Shown: positions 7,898 to 15,169 of the stretch, piece after piece
How the letters are laid out: the number at the start of each line of letters is the position of its first letter
How positions within the stretch are numbered: position 1 is the first letter of the stretch
NCBI GenBank assembly: GCA_024641635.1
Contig: JAHECS010000008.1
Coordinates: 1-32,130 of the forward strand
From: Actinomycetes bacterium
Lineage (GTDB): Bacteria; Actinomycetota; Actinomycetes; S36-B12
Length of the DNA stretch: 32,130 nucleotides
Direction: 5' to 3'
Translations under genes and position numbers: made by a program
The notes under the pieces: generated by a model
What the model was told of the DNA's origin: nothing
What the model saw: only the letters and a program-made list of their open reading frames with translations
Database searches by the model: none

Positions 7898-8823
7898 CGG
7901 CGCGAACCGCGTTCCTCGGCCCGGCGGGCACGTTCTGCGAGGCGGCGCTGCTCAGCATGCCGGCATGGCGCGAGACCGAGCGGCTACCGTCCGCGTCGGT
8001 TCAGGCGGCCATCGACGCCGTGCGGGCGGGCGAGGTCGACCAGGCGCTGATCCCCATCGAGAACTCGGTCGAGGGATCGGTGTCCGTCACCCTCGACGAA
8101 CTGGCCCGCGGCAAGCGGCTGGTGATCTTCGACGAGGTCGCGCTGCCCGTGCGCTTCACACTCATGGGCCGTCCGGGGATGGTCCTGGAGCAGGTCTCGT
8201 CGGTGGCCTCGCATCCGCACGCGCTGGCCCAGGTCCGTGACTGGGTGGACGCAAGGCTGCCCGGTGCCACGGTCATCCCGTCGCTGTCCACCGCGGGGGC
8301 GGCCGCCTCGCTCCTGCACGACCCGGCGCCGTTCGATGCTGCCGTGGCGCCGCGCCTGGCCGCCGAGCACTACGGGCTGCCGATCCTCGCCGACAACATC
8401 GGCGACACGGAGGAGGCGACGACTCGCTTCGTGATGGTGCGGCTGCCCGGCGGGATTCCCGCTCCGACGGGCGCTGACAAGACCACGTTGTCGCTGTACA
8501 TGAAGCAGGACGAACCGGGCGCACTCCTGGCGATCCTCACCGAGTTCTCCGTCCGCGGGGTCAACCTGACCCGGATCGAGTCGCGTCCGACGAAGAAGGT
8601 GCTGGGCGACTACTTCTTCAGCGTCGACATCGAGGGCCATGTCGCCGACTCGCGGGTGTCCGAGGCGCTGATGGGACTCCACCGGGTGTGCCTCGACGTT
8701 CGCTACCTGGGCTCGTATCCCAGGCATGACGGAAAGCAGCCGGTGCTCCGCGAGGGAGTGACCGATTCGGACTTCGCCGAGGCCAGGGACTGGCTCGACA
8801 AACTGAAGGGGAGCGCACAGTGA
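7894..8823 (+). CDS. pheA: Prephenate dehydratase
   Basis: Converts prephenate to phenylpyruvate in phenylalanine synthesis. The 309-residue protein has the two PDT lobes and then an ACT domain. PDT motifs are FLGPAGTFCEAAL at the N-terminus, ENSVEGSVSVTLDEL, SHPHALAQ, and EATTRFVMV (the TRF catalytic threonine). The ACT domain carries KTTLSLYMKQDEPGALLAIL and LTRIESRP, the ESRP motif used for phenylalanine feedback binding. It is a stand-alone enzyme with no chorismate mutase domain. GTG start and TGA stop overlap the flanking genes by four bases each, giving one translationally coupled DUF4446-pheA-rfbB chain. Confidence 0.96.
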   Translation: MTARTAFLGPAGTFCEAALLSMPAWRETERLPSASVQAAIDAVRAGEVDQALIPIENSVEGSVSVTLDELARGKRLVIFDEVALPVRFTLMGRPGMVLEQVSSVASHPHALAQVRDWVDARLPGATVIPSLSTAGAAASLLHDPAPFDAAVAPRLAAEHYGLPILADNIGDTEEATTRFVMVRLPGGIPAPTGADKTTLSLYMKQDEPGALLAILTEFSVRGVNLTRIESRPTKKVLGDYFFSVDIEGHVADSRVSEALMGLHRVCLDVRYLGSYPRHDGKQPVLREGVTDSDFAEARDWLDKLKGSAQ

Positions 8824-9800
8824 GGTACTTCGTCACCGGGGCCGCAGGCTTCATCGGATCCCACTTCGTGCGGGAGCTGATGGCCGGTGCCTACGGCGTC
8901 GAGCCCACCGGGGTCACGGTGTACGACAAGCTCACGTACGCCGGAAACCTCGAGAATCTCGCCACGGTCTCCTCGGATCCTCGGTACTCGTTCGTCCAGG
9001 GCGACATCTGCGACGGCGACCTGCTGGACGAGGTGCTTCCCGGCCACGACGTGGTCGTCAACTTCGCGGCGGAGACGCACGTGGACCGCTCCATCCACGG
9101 GCCGCAGGACTTCATCGTGACGAACGTGGTCGGCACGCAGACCCTTCTCGACGCCTGCCTGCGCCATCGGGTGCCGCGCACGGTGCACATCGGCACCGAC
9201 GAGGTGTACGGCTCGATCGACGAGGGGTCCTGGGACGAGAACGAGCCCCTTCGGCCGAACTCGCCGTACTCGGCGGCCAAGGCGGCAGCCGAGATGCTGG
9301 TCCGTGCGTATCACGTCACCTACGGCCTGAACGTCTCGAGCACGCGCTGCTCGAACAACTACGGGCCGTACCAGTTCCCGGAGAAGGTGATCCCCCTCTT
9401 CGTCACCAACCTGATCGACGGTGCGAAGGTGCCGCTGTACGGCGACGGGATGAACGTGCGTGACTGGCTGCACGTCGACGATCACTGCCGGGGCATCGCC
9501 CTCGTCGTGGCGAAGGGCGGGCCGGGCGAGAGCTACAACATCGGCGGCGGACTCGAGCTGAACAACCGCGAATTGACGGAGAGGGTGCTCGCCTCGATGG
9601 GGGCCGACTGGTCGATGGTCCAGCCGGTGGAGGACCGCAAGGGCCACGACCGGCGCTACTCCGTGAACGACGGAAAGCTGCGGGCACTCGGGTACGCGCC
9701 CCAGCACCGGTTCGAGGATGGCCTCGCGGAGACCGTCCAGTGGTACAAGGACAACGAGGCCTGGTGGCGCCCGCTGAAGGCGAAGGCCGCGATCGGCTAG
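8820..9800 (+). CDS. rfbB: dTDP-glucose 4,6-dehydratase
   Basis: Converts dTDP-glucose to dTDP-4-keto-6-deoxyglucose, the second step of dTDP-rhamnose and other deoxysugars. It is an extended short-chain dehydrogenase of 326 residues: NAD-binding GAAGFIGSHFV at residues 7-17, then YDKLTYAGNLENL, NFAAETHVDRSI, GTDEVYGSI (catalytic Thr-Asp-Glu), and SPYSAAKAAAE with the Tyr/Lys pair. Also present are RCSNNYGPYQFPEK and DWLHVDDHCRG. GTG 8820 overlaps the pheA stop. A long hairpin follows the stop, and rfbD comes next with its own -10 box. The rest of the pathway (rfbA, rfbC) is not in the window. Confidence 0.95.
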   Translation: MRYFVTGAAGFIGSHFVRELMAGAYGVEPTGVTVYDKLTYAGNLENLATVSSDPRYSFVQGDICDGDLLDEVLPGHDVVVNFAAETHVDRSIHGPQDFIVTNVVGTQTLLDACLRHRVPRTVHIGTDEVYGSIDEGSWDENEPLRPNSPYSAAKAAAEMLVRAYHVTYGLNVSSTRCSNNYGPYQFPEKVIPLFVTNLIDGAKVPLYGDGMNVRDWLHVDDHCRGIALVVAKGGPGESYNIGGGLELNNRELTERVLASMGADWSMVQPVEDRKGHDRRYSVNDGKLRALGYAPQHRFEDGLAETVQWYKDNEAWWRPLKAKAAIG

Positions 9801-9806
9801 AGCAAC

Positions 9807-9876
9807 CCTCGTTGAGTGCGGGGTTGTTGGGGTGCCACGGCCCGCCGCGGCCCCAACAACCCCGCACTCAACGAGG
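9807..9876. repeat. Perfect 26-bp inverted repeat between rfbB and rfbD
   Basis: The arms 9807-9832 and 9851-9876 are exact reverse complements over 26 bp, around an 18-base G/C-rich loop. The left arm begins CCTCGTTGAGTGCGG. There is no T-tract, so if it terminates rfbB it is of the tail-less actinobacterial kind. The length and perfection also suit a dispersed palindromic element. Confidence 0.9.
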
Positions 9877-9895
9877 CAACGGGGGTTTGGGCTGA

Positions 9896-9901
9896 CAGGA
9901 T
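9896..9901 (+). promoter_or_regulatory. -10 box, leaderless rfbD
   Basis: CAGGAT, six bases (GGGGCC), GTG 9908. The surrounding GACAGGAT is identical to that before the FAD dehydrogenase gene. Confidence 0.5.
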
Positions 9902-9907
9902 GGGGCC

Positions 9908-10771
9908 GTGCGCGTTCTGGTGATTGGCAGCGGGGGACAGCTGGGCTCGTGCGTCGTGGACGTCCTCGAGCGCAACCACAGCCTGGCCATCCTGGGGATC
10001 GACTACCCGGAGATCGACATCACCGATTCGGTTTCGACGGAGCTGGTCTTCGGCGGCTTCGATCCGGACTACGTGATCAACTGCGCCGCCTACACGGCCG
10101 TCGACGCTGCGGAGACGGATGAGGACGCAGCCATGATGGTCAACGGCCTGGGTCCACGGACGGTGGCGGATGAGTGCCGCAAGGCCGGGGCATGGCTGGT
10201 GCACGTGTCGACCGACTACGTCTTCGACGGGACCGCGACTGCCCCCTATGCCGAGGACGCCCCACCGTCGCCCGCGTCCGCCTACGGTCGCACGAAGCTG
10301 GCCGGCGAGGTCGCCGTTCGGGAACTGCTGCCGGACATGCACTACCTGGTACGGACGGCCTGGCTCTACGGGCAGCAGGGCAGCAACTTCGTGAAGACGA
10401 TGCTGCGCCTGGAGAAGGAGCGGGACACGGTCTCGGTGGTGACCGACCAGCTGGGCCAGCCCACGTACGCACTCGATGTCGCGGAGCACATCGGACTGCT
10501 GTTCGAGCGGCACCCGGCGCCGGGCACGTATCACTGCACCAACACCGGCGAGGTCTCCTGGCACGGCTTCGCCCGCGAGATCTTCCGGCTCGCTGGCGCC
10601 GACCCGGACCGCGTGCTGCCGACGACGTCGGCCGAGTTCGAGCGGCCCGCCCCCCGGCCCGCCTACTCGGTCCTGGGTCACGACCGATGGGTCGAGCAGG
10701 GACTGCCGGTGATGCGACCGTGGCTCGAGGCCCTGGAGGCGGCCTTCGCCGACGGAATCACCGCCGACTGA
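9908..10771 (+). CDS. rfbD: dTDP-4-dehydrorhamnose reductase
   Basis: Reduces dTDP-4-keto-rhamnose to dTDP-L-rhamnose, the last step of the pathway. Residues 1-14 hold the nucleotide-binding GSGGQLGS. Downstream are PDYVINCAAYTAVDAAE, HVSTDYVFDG, the catalytic SAYGRTKLAGE (Tyr-x3-Lys), and RTAWLYGQQGSNFVKTML. Its 287 residues match the family. It is separated from rfbB by 107 bp containing the long hairpin, so it is likely transcribed on its own from the CAGGAT box. Its stop lies 3 nt from the stop of the convergent toxin gene. Rhamnose use (wall glycan or other) cannot be read here. Confidence 0.93.
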   Translation: MRVLVIGSGGQLGSCVVDVLERNHSLAILGIDYPEIDITDSVSTELVFGGFDPDYVINCAAYTAVDAAETDEDAAMMVNGLGPRTVADECRKAGAWLVHVSTDYVFDGTATAPYAEDAPPSPASAYGRTKLAGEVAVRELLPDMHYLVRTAWLYGQQGSNFVKTMLRLEKERDTVSVVTDQLGQPTYALDVAEHIGLLFERHPAPGTYHCTNTGEVSWHGFAREIFRLAGADPDRVLPTTSAEFERPAPRPAYSVLGHDRWVEQGLPVMRPWLEALEAAFADGITAD

Positions 10772-10774
10772 TCC

Positions 10775-11113
10775 TCACGCGGGTTCGTCGATCCAGGCAC
10801 GTACCCACCGGGTGATCTCGGTCAGGCACGCATCGTCGACGATGCCGGCCTCGCCCACGATTCCTTCCCGGTTGAGCGTGCGTACCTGCTCGGTCGCGGC
10901 GAAGGTCTCGGACGAGAGAGCGACGTCCCCCGCGACGGCCACGCGGTGGGCCCACGGGCGGTACCGAGTGGTGCACGGCACCGCCGTCACCAGACTCGTG
11001 GCGCTGTGGAGGAACAGCCGCGAGGAGATGACGATCCACGGGCATCGGCCGCACTGCTCCCGACCGATGCTGTCGGCGATGTCCACCCAGACCACCGACC
11101 CGGGGGCGATCAT
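10775..11113 (-). CDS. MazF/PemK-family toxin, catalytic Arg replaced
   Basis: A 112-residue MazF-type ribonuclease fold: APGSVVWVDIADSIGREQ, CGRCPWIVIS, then VTAVPCTTRYRPW. This aligns with E. coli MazF GSEQAGHRPAVVLS and VPCTTQSKGYP. The catalytic Thr52 of E. coli is kept (T48 here), but catalytic Arg29 is a cysteine (C24). C21 and C24 make a CxxC pair absent from the classical enzyme. ATG 11113 overlaps the antitoxin stop (ATGA), typical of toxin-antitoxin coupling. Activity may be lost, changed, or served by R23; this is inference. Confidence 0.85.
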   Translation of the reverse strand: MIAPGSVVWVDIADSIGREQCGRCPWIVISSRLFLHSATSLVTAVPCTTRYRPWAHRVAVAGDVALSSETFAATEQVRTLNREGIVGEAGIVDDACLTEITRWVRAWIDEPA

Positions 11114-11364
11114 GCTCGCCAAGGCTCGTCCGTCAGCCCGTCGGGGTCGGTGACGTCCCACTCCGCGAACTCGGCCATGTACTCGGCGCGCTCCTCATCA
11201 GTCATGGCACGCATCTGCCGGGCTGCGACCTCGACCGTCTGCCGCCACAGATAGTCGTCGAGGAGCTTCTCGACCATGCTGCCTGCGGTCAGCCCCTGCT
11301 CTGCCGCGAACGCGTTGAGTCGGTCGCGGAGTGCGCTGGAGACCTTGATCGTCGTGGCCGACAT
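11110..11364 (-). CDS. Ribbon-helix-helix antitoxin of the MazF pair
   Basis: An 84-residue protein whose N-terminus SATTIKVSSALRDRLNAFA reads as a ribbon-helix-helix DNA-binding strand and helix. A second helix (GLTAGSMVEKLLDDYLW) follows. The acidic C-terminus (about 55-84, rich in Glu/Asp) is the likely toxin-binding tail. It precedes the toxin and overlaps it by four bases, so it presumably neutralises the toxin and autoregulates. The ATG has no good ribosome site and follows the Cof-type HAD gene by 31 nt, so read-through from serS may express it. An in-frame upstream extension would be antisense-like Ser/Pro-rich sequence and is rejected. Confidence 0.82.
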   Translation of the reverse strand: MSATTIKVSSALRDRLNAFAAEQGLTAGSMVEKLLDDYLWRQTVEVAARQMRAMTDEERAEYMAEFAEWDVTDPDGLTDEPWRA

Positions 11365-11395
11365 GCCCGAAGTAGACGTGGAGTATGCCGACGCA

Positions 11396-12196
11396 TCAAG
11401 CGGTGATCGCGTCCAGGACCTCGGCCACGCCGTCCCCCGGGACCGGCCCGGTGATGAGATCCGCATGCTGTCGCATCCGGGCGTCGGCATGACCCATGAG
11501 CACGCCGACACCCGCCCACTCGAGCATGGCGATGTCATTCATCGAGTCACCGATGGCGATCGTCCGGCCCTGGTCGAGGCCGAGACGGTCGCAGAGCCTC
11601 GCGAGCATGGTGGCCTTGCTCGTGCCCTGCGGCCCGATGTCGAGCCACGCCACGTCGCCGATCCCGAAGACGACGGAATGCAGGCCCAGGGCCCGCGCGA
11701 GGGGCTCGAGGCCCTCCTCCATGTGCTGGGACGCCTCGCTGCGCACGACGAGGCGGATCACCGGCTCGCTCAGGAGGTGCTCGAACGGCACCTCGAGGAT
11801 GCCCATCGTGAGCGCGTTGTTGGTGAAGGCGCGGTTCGTCCGGAACACGCCGTCGACGCCCTCGACGGCGTAGAAGCCGTCGGGAACCAGCTGTTCGACC
11901 TGCAGGAGGATGTCACCCGGTTCGAAGCTGATTGTCTCGACGATCGACTCGGGCTCGACCCGAGCAAGGAGGGCGCCGTTGCTGCAGACCGCCCAGTCGA
12001 GCATCCCCGCAGCCCGGCAGACGGGGACGGTGGTAGACAGCGACCGACCGGTGGCGGCGACGACCAGGACGCCCATCTCCTGGACCCGGGAGATCGCCTC
12101 GACGACGCGCTCGCCGATCATCCCGTTGTAGGGCACCAGAGTGTCGTCGAGGTCGATGGCGACGAGCTGGGGGACGAAGCCGTCGGGGAGGCGCAT
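11396..12196 (-). CDS. Cof-type HAD hydrolase (HAD-IIB)
   Basis: A 266-residue HAD phosphatase with the large C2B cap. Motif I is AIDLDDTLVPYNG near residue 13, motif II AATGRS, then SNGALL typical of Cof proteins. The cap spans about 85-185. Near residue 190 comes PQGTSKATML (motif III Lys), then IGDSMNDIAMLEWAGVGVLMGHA (motif IV). Substrates are usually sugar phosphates or flavin precursors; none can be assigned. It follows serS by 12 nt on the same strand, a common actinobacterial arrangement, and relies on that transcript; its ribosome site is weak (GGA). Confidence 0.9.
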   Translation of the reverse strand: MRLPDGFVPQLVAIDLDDTLVPYNGMIGERVVEAISRVQEMGVLVVAATGRSLSTTVPVCRAAGMLDWAVCSNGALLARVEPESIVETISFEPGDILLQVEQLVPDGFYAVEGVDGVFRTNRAFTNNALTMGILEVPFEHLLSEPVIRLVVRSEASQHMEEGLEPLARALGLHSVVFGIGDVAWLDIGPQGTSKATMLARLCDRLGLDQGRTIAIGDSMNDIAMLEWAGVGVLMGHADARMRQHADLITGPVPGDGVAEVLDAITA

Positions 12197-12208
12197 GATG
12201 ATCCGACG

Positions 12209-13528
12209 CTACTGGACCGGTGTGAACGCCGATCGGCCGCCGAGGAACGGACGCAGGGCCGCGGGGATGGCGACGCTGCCGTCGGCCTGCTGGTGGTTCT
12301 CCAGCAGTGCCACGATCACCCGGGGCATCGCGCACAGCGTGCCATTGAGCGTCGCGAGCGGGCGCGTCTGCTCCCCGTCCCGCATGCGGATCCGCAGCCG
12401 TCGAGCCTGGAACTCGGTGGTGTTCGACGTCGACGTGATCTCCCGGTACGTGCCCTGGGTCGGGACCCACGCCTCGATGTCGAATTTCCGAGCGGCGCTG
12501 GAGCCGAGGTCGCCGGTGGCGACGTCGATGACGCGGTACGGGATCTCGAGGGCGTCGACGAACTCCCGCTCCCACGCGAGCAGCTGGGCGTGCTCGGCCT
12601 CCGCGTCCTCGGGACGGCAGAAGACGAACATCTCGACCTTGTCGAACTGGTGGACGCGGATGATCCCGCGGGTGTCCTTGCCGTACGAGCCCGCCTCCCT
12701 GCGGTAGCAGCTGGACCAGCCTGCGTACCGGAGCGGAAGCCGGTCGCCGTCGATGATCTCGTCGGAGTGGTACCCGGCGAGCGGCACCTCGGACGTGCCG
12801 ACGAGGTACATGTCGTCCTGCTCGATGCGGTAGACGTTCTCGGCCGCCTGCCCCAGGAAGCCGGTGCCCTCCATCGCGCTGGGCAGCACCAGGCTCGGGG
12901 TGATCATCGGGACGAGCCCGTGCTCGACTGCCTGCTGCATCGCGAGGTTGAGGAGTGCGAACTCCAGGAGGGCGCCCGGACCCGTCAGGTAGAAGAAGCG
13001 GGAGCCTGACACCTTGGCGCCCCGCTCGACGTCGATGGCGCCGAGCAGCTCGCCGAGCTCGAGGTGGTCGCGGGCTTCGATGCCCTCAGCCTCGAAGTCG
13101 CGCGGCGTGCCGACCTCCTCGAGGACCGTGAAGTCCTCCTCGCCGCCGATGGGGGACTCGAGATTGACGAGGTTGGAGACCTGCAGCCACAGGGCGTCGA
13201 CGACGTCGCCGGCGGCCGCAGCAGACCGCTCGGCCTCCTTCACCCGGTCCGAGAGGGCCTGCGCCTGAGTCATGAGGGAATCAAGCTCCGTCTGGGCGTC
13301 CTGCCGCGCCTCGTCCGTCCCGGCCTTCTTGAGGGCGCCCTGCAGGGGGCCGATGCGCTTGCCCAGCCCCTTCTGCTCGCTGCGCAGCTCGTCGAACGCC
13401 GTCTGTGCCTGCCGCTTGGCGATGTCGGCGGCCACGAGCTCGTCGACGAGCTCGACGTTCTCCCCGCGCCGACGCTGGGACTCGCGAATCCGGTCGGGGT
13501 CGGTGCGCAGCACCAAAGGATCGATCAC
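12209..13528 (-). CDS. serS: Seryl-tRNA synthetase
   Basis: Charges tRNA-Ser; class II synthetase of 439 residues. The N-terminal long coiled-coil arm spans about 27-110 ([17 protein letters not shown] onward) and contacts the long variable arm of tRNA-Ser. The catalytic core has motif 2 around [20 protein letters not shown] and [15 protein letters not shown], then [17 protein letters not shown] and motif 3 in [23 protein letters not shown] 13528 starts VIDPLVLR, the usual serS start; TAGGCT lies exactly six bases upstream, so the mRNA is leaderless. A TTG at 13534 is open but less likely. A tRNA-Ser gene lies at the end of the window. Confidence 0.97.
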   Translation of the reverse strand: MIDPLVLRTDPDRIRESQRRRGENVELVDELVAADIAKRQAQTAFDELRSEQKGLGKRIGPLQGALKKAGTDEARQDAQTELDSLMTQAQALSDRVKEAERSAAAAGDVVDALWLQVSNLVNLESPIGGEEDFTVLEEVGTPRDFEAEGIEARDHLELGELLGAIDVERGAKVSGSRFFYLTGPGALLEFALLNLAMQQAVEHGLVPMITPSLVLPSAMEGTGFLGQAAENVYRIEQDDMYLVGTSEVPLAGYHSDEIIDGDRLPLRYAGWSSCYRREAGSYGKDTRGIIRVHQFDKVEMFVFCRPEDAEAEHAQLLAWEREFVDALEIPYRVIDVATGDLGSSAARKFDIEAWVPTQGTYREITSTSNTTEFQARRLRIRMRDGEQTRPLATLNGTLCAMPRVIVALLENHQQADGSVAIPAALRPFLGGRSAFTPVQ

Positions 13529-13534
13529 GCCCAA

Positions 13535-13540
13535 AGCCTA
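13535..13540 (-). promoter_or_regulatory. -10 box, leaderless serS
   Basis: TAGGCT, six bases (TTGGGC), GTG 13528. Family alignment supports this start independently of the promoter pattern. Confidence 0.65.
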
Positions 13541-13634
13541 GGCGTTGCCCAGACCTCGAGGTCATTCACCCGCGTATGCCAGAATCCGTCCGCTCTGCCT
13601 GCGCACTGCGGGTACGGGGAGAGGAACGACGCGA

Positions 13635-14138
13635 GTGGACTACAACTGGCTGACGTCGAAGGCCGAGGCTCGTCCGGCCGGCGAGAAGGGCTGGGGTTCG
13701 TTCGCGGTCGAGCCCATCGCGACGGGCGAGACCGTGGCGGCCTTCGGCGGATGGGTCGTCGACCGCGACACCCTCGCGACGATGTCTCAGGACCGACAGT
13801 CACGATCCATCCAGGTGGACGACGACCTGTACCTGGTGTCGGACGAGACGCCGGAGCCGGGAGACATGCTCAACCACTCCTGCGAGCCCAATGCCGGGCT
13901 GAAGGGCTCGGCTCTGCTCGTGGCCATGCGCGACATCGCGGTCGGCGAGGAGATCACCTTCGACTACGCCATGTGCGACGCCAGCGACTATGACGAGTTC
14001 TCGTGCATGTGCGGCGTGCCCACCTGCCGACAGGTGGTGACGGGAGCGGACTGGCGGGACCCGGTGCTGCAGGCCAAGTACGACGGCTGGTTCTCGCCGT
14101 ATCTCGTGAAGCGCATTGCGTCCCTCCCGTCCCTGTGA
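13635..14138 (+). CDS. Bacterial SET-domain protein
   Basis: A 167-residue SET domain, the lysine-methyltransferase fold that uses S-adenosylmethionine. Visible landmarks are KGWGSFAVEPIATGE (about 18-32), MLNHSCEPNAGLKG (79-91, the NHSCxPN cofactor motif), and VGEEITFDYA with the catalytic Tyr at about 111. A post-SET-like cysteine set follows (CMCGVPTC, C124/C126/C131), which with C83 could bind zinc. There is no signal or other domain. GTG 13635 has GGGGAGAGG about 9 nt upstream; the frame is open back to 13545, but that extension is Arg-rich. It overlaps or nearly touches the GNAT gene. The substrate is unknown. Confidence 0.88.
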   Translation: MDYNWLTSKAEARPAGEKGWGSFAVEPIATGETVAAFGGWVVDRDTLATMSQDRQSRSIQVDDDLYLVSDETPEPGDMLNHSCEPNAGLKGSALLVAMRDIAVGEEITFDYAMCDASDYDEFSCMCGVPTCRQVVTGADWRDPVLQAKYDGWFSPYLVKRIASLPSL

Positions 14139-14152
14139 CCCACGGAGAAGAG

Positions 14153-15169
14153 ATGCCGCACGGCGAGATGACGCTGCGTGAGGTTGATCTCGACCGCGAT
14201 CTGACTGTTGCCGTCGACCTTGTTGCACGCTCCCAGCAGCAGGCGATGGGCTGGGTGGACATGACGAGCGGCTTCGTGGTCGCGACGATGAGCGGCCCCG
14301 AGGCGGTGCCGTCGGAGTTCCGCCTGGGCGTCGTCGGTGCCGAACCGGTCGGGCTCCTTCTCGTCGAGCAGGACCTGCCTGCACGCGAGGTCTTCGTCGA
14401 CGCGTTCGCCGCGGGGGACGATGCGATGCATCGGCTCGCGCAGCTCGTGGATGCAGGACTCGGGGCCGCTCGTCGCATCGCCGGACCTGATCATGCGCGC
14501 GCCGAAGCCGGCATCGACCCGTACGTGCCGGGAGACGCGCTCTGGCAGGTCAGCGCCCTGCACCACCCTGGCGATGGCAGGTATCTCGAGGTGCTGACCG
14601 GCCTCGAGTTCCGGCCCGTGCGGCGGTTCTGGCGGATGAGCCTGGACCTCGTGGGCTGGGATCGGGAGCCGTCAGCGCTGCCGTCCGGCGTGACGGTCCG
14701 GTCGGCGATCGACAACGCCGACCTGCGCCTGGTCTACGCGGTCGAGCAGGCGTCCTTCGCGGACCATTTCGGCTCCTGGATGAAGCCCGACTTCGAGACG
14801 TGGATGACGGAGATCTCCTCGCGTCCGGGGCACGACCCCGACCGGTGGTGGATAGCGGCGCTCGATGGCGATCCGGTGGGCATCTGCCTTCTCGACAACT
14901 CGAGGGCCGAGCAGGGCGAGGATCACGTCCGTCGCATCGGCGTGCTGCCGCAGGCGCGTGGCCGAGGCATCGCCCGCTGGCTGCTCGAGCGCGCTGCCCA
15001 CGAGGCCGCGGCGCGCGGGCAGAGCGCCCTGACCCTGTCGGTCGACGGCGAGAACAGCACCGGGGCCACGCGGCTGTACGAGTCGGTCGGCTTCGCGACC
15101 CGGCACGTGGTCGACATGTGGCTGCGTCCGCTCTACCTCCCGGCCGCCGCGAGTGACGACAGCAGGTAG
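14153..15169 (+). CDS. GNAT-family N-acetyltransferase
   Basis: About 338 residues with two GNAT-like halves, as in mycothiol synthase-type proteins. The N-terminal half is degenerate. The C-terminal half has the acetyl-CoA loop RIGVLPQARGRGIARWLLERA, then TLSVDGENSTGATRLYESVGF, the standard motif B. ATG 14153 has GGAG 5 nt upstream; GTG 14135, overlapping the SET stop (GTGA), and ATG 14168 are alternatives. It forms a likely two-gene operon with the SET gene. The last 37 bp overlap the convergent GH88-like gene, both being coding there. Whether it acts on a small molecule, a protein or the SET target is unknown. Confidence 0.85.
   Translation: MPHGEMTLREVDLDRDLTVAVDLVARSQQQAMGWVDMTSGFVVATMSGPEAVPSEFRLGVVGAEPVGLLLVEQDLPAREVFVDAFAAGDDAMHRLAQLVDAGLGAARRIAGPDHARAEAGIDPYVPGDALWQVSALHHPGDGRYLEVLTGLEFRPVRRFWRMSLDLVGWDREPSALPSGVTVRSAIDNADLRLVYAVEQASFADHFGSWMKPDFETWMTEISSRPGHDPDRWWIAALDGDPVGICLLDNSRAEQGEDHVRRIGVLPQARGRGIARWLLERAAHEAAARGQSALTLSVDGENSTGATRLYESVGFATRHVVDMWLRPLYLPAAASDDSR

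Noticed and set aside
11276-13009. Long open plus-strand frame opposite serS and the Cof-type gene
   Set aside because: Asp/Glu/Arg-rich antisense translation of two certain genes, with no domain and no ribosome site. Long antisense frames are normal at this GC content.
15133-15169. Frameshift or assembly error at the GNAT/GH88 overlap
   Set aside because: Both reading frames end cleanly with family-like tails and no broken motif, so a true overlap is more likely.
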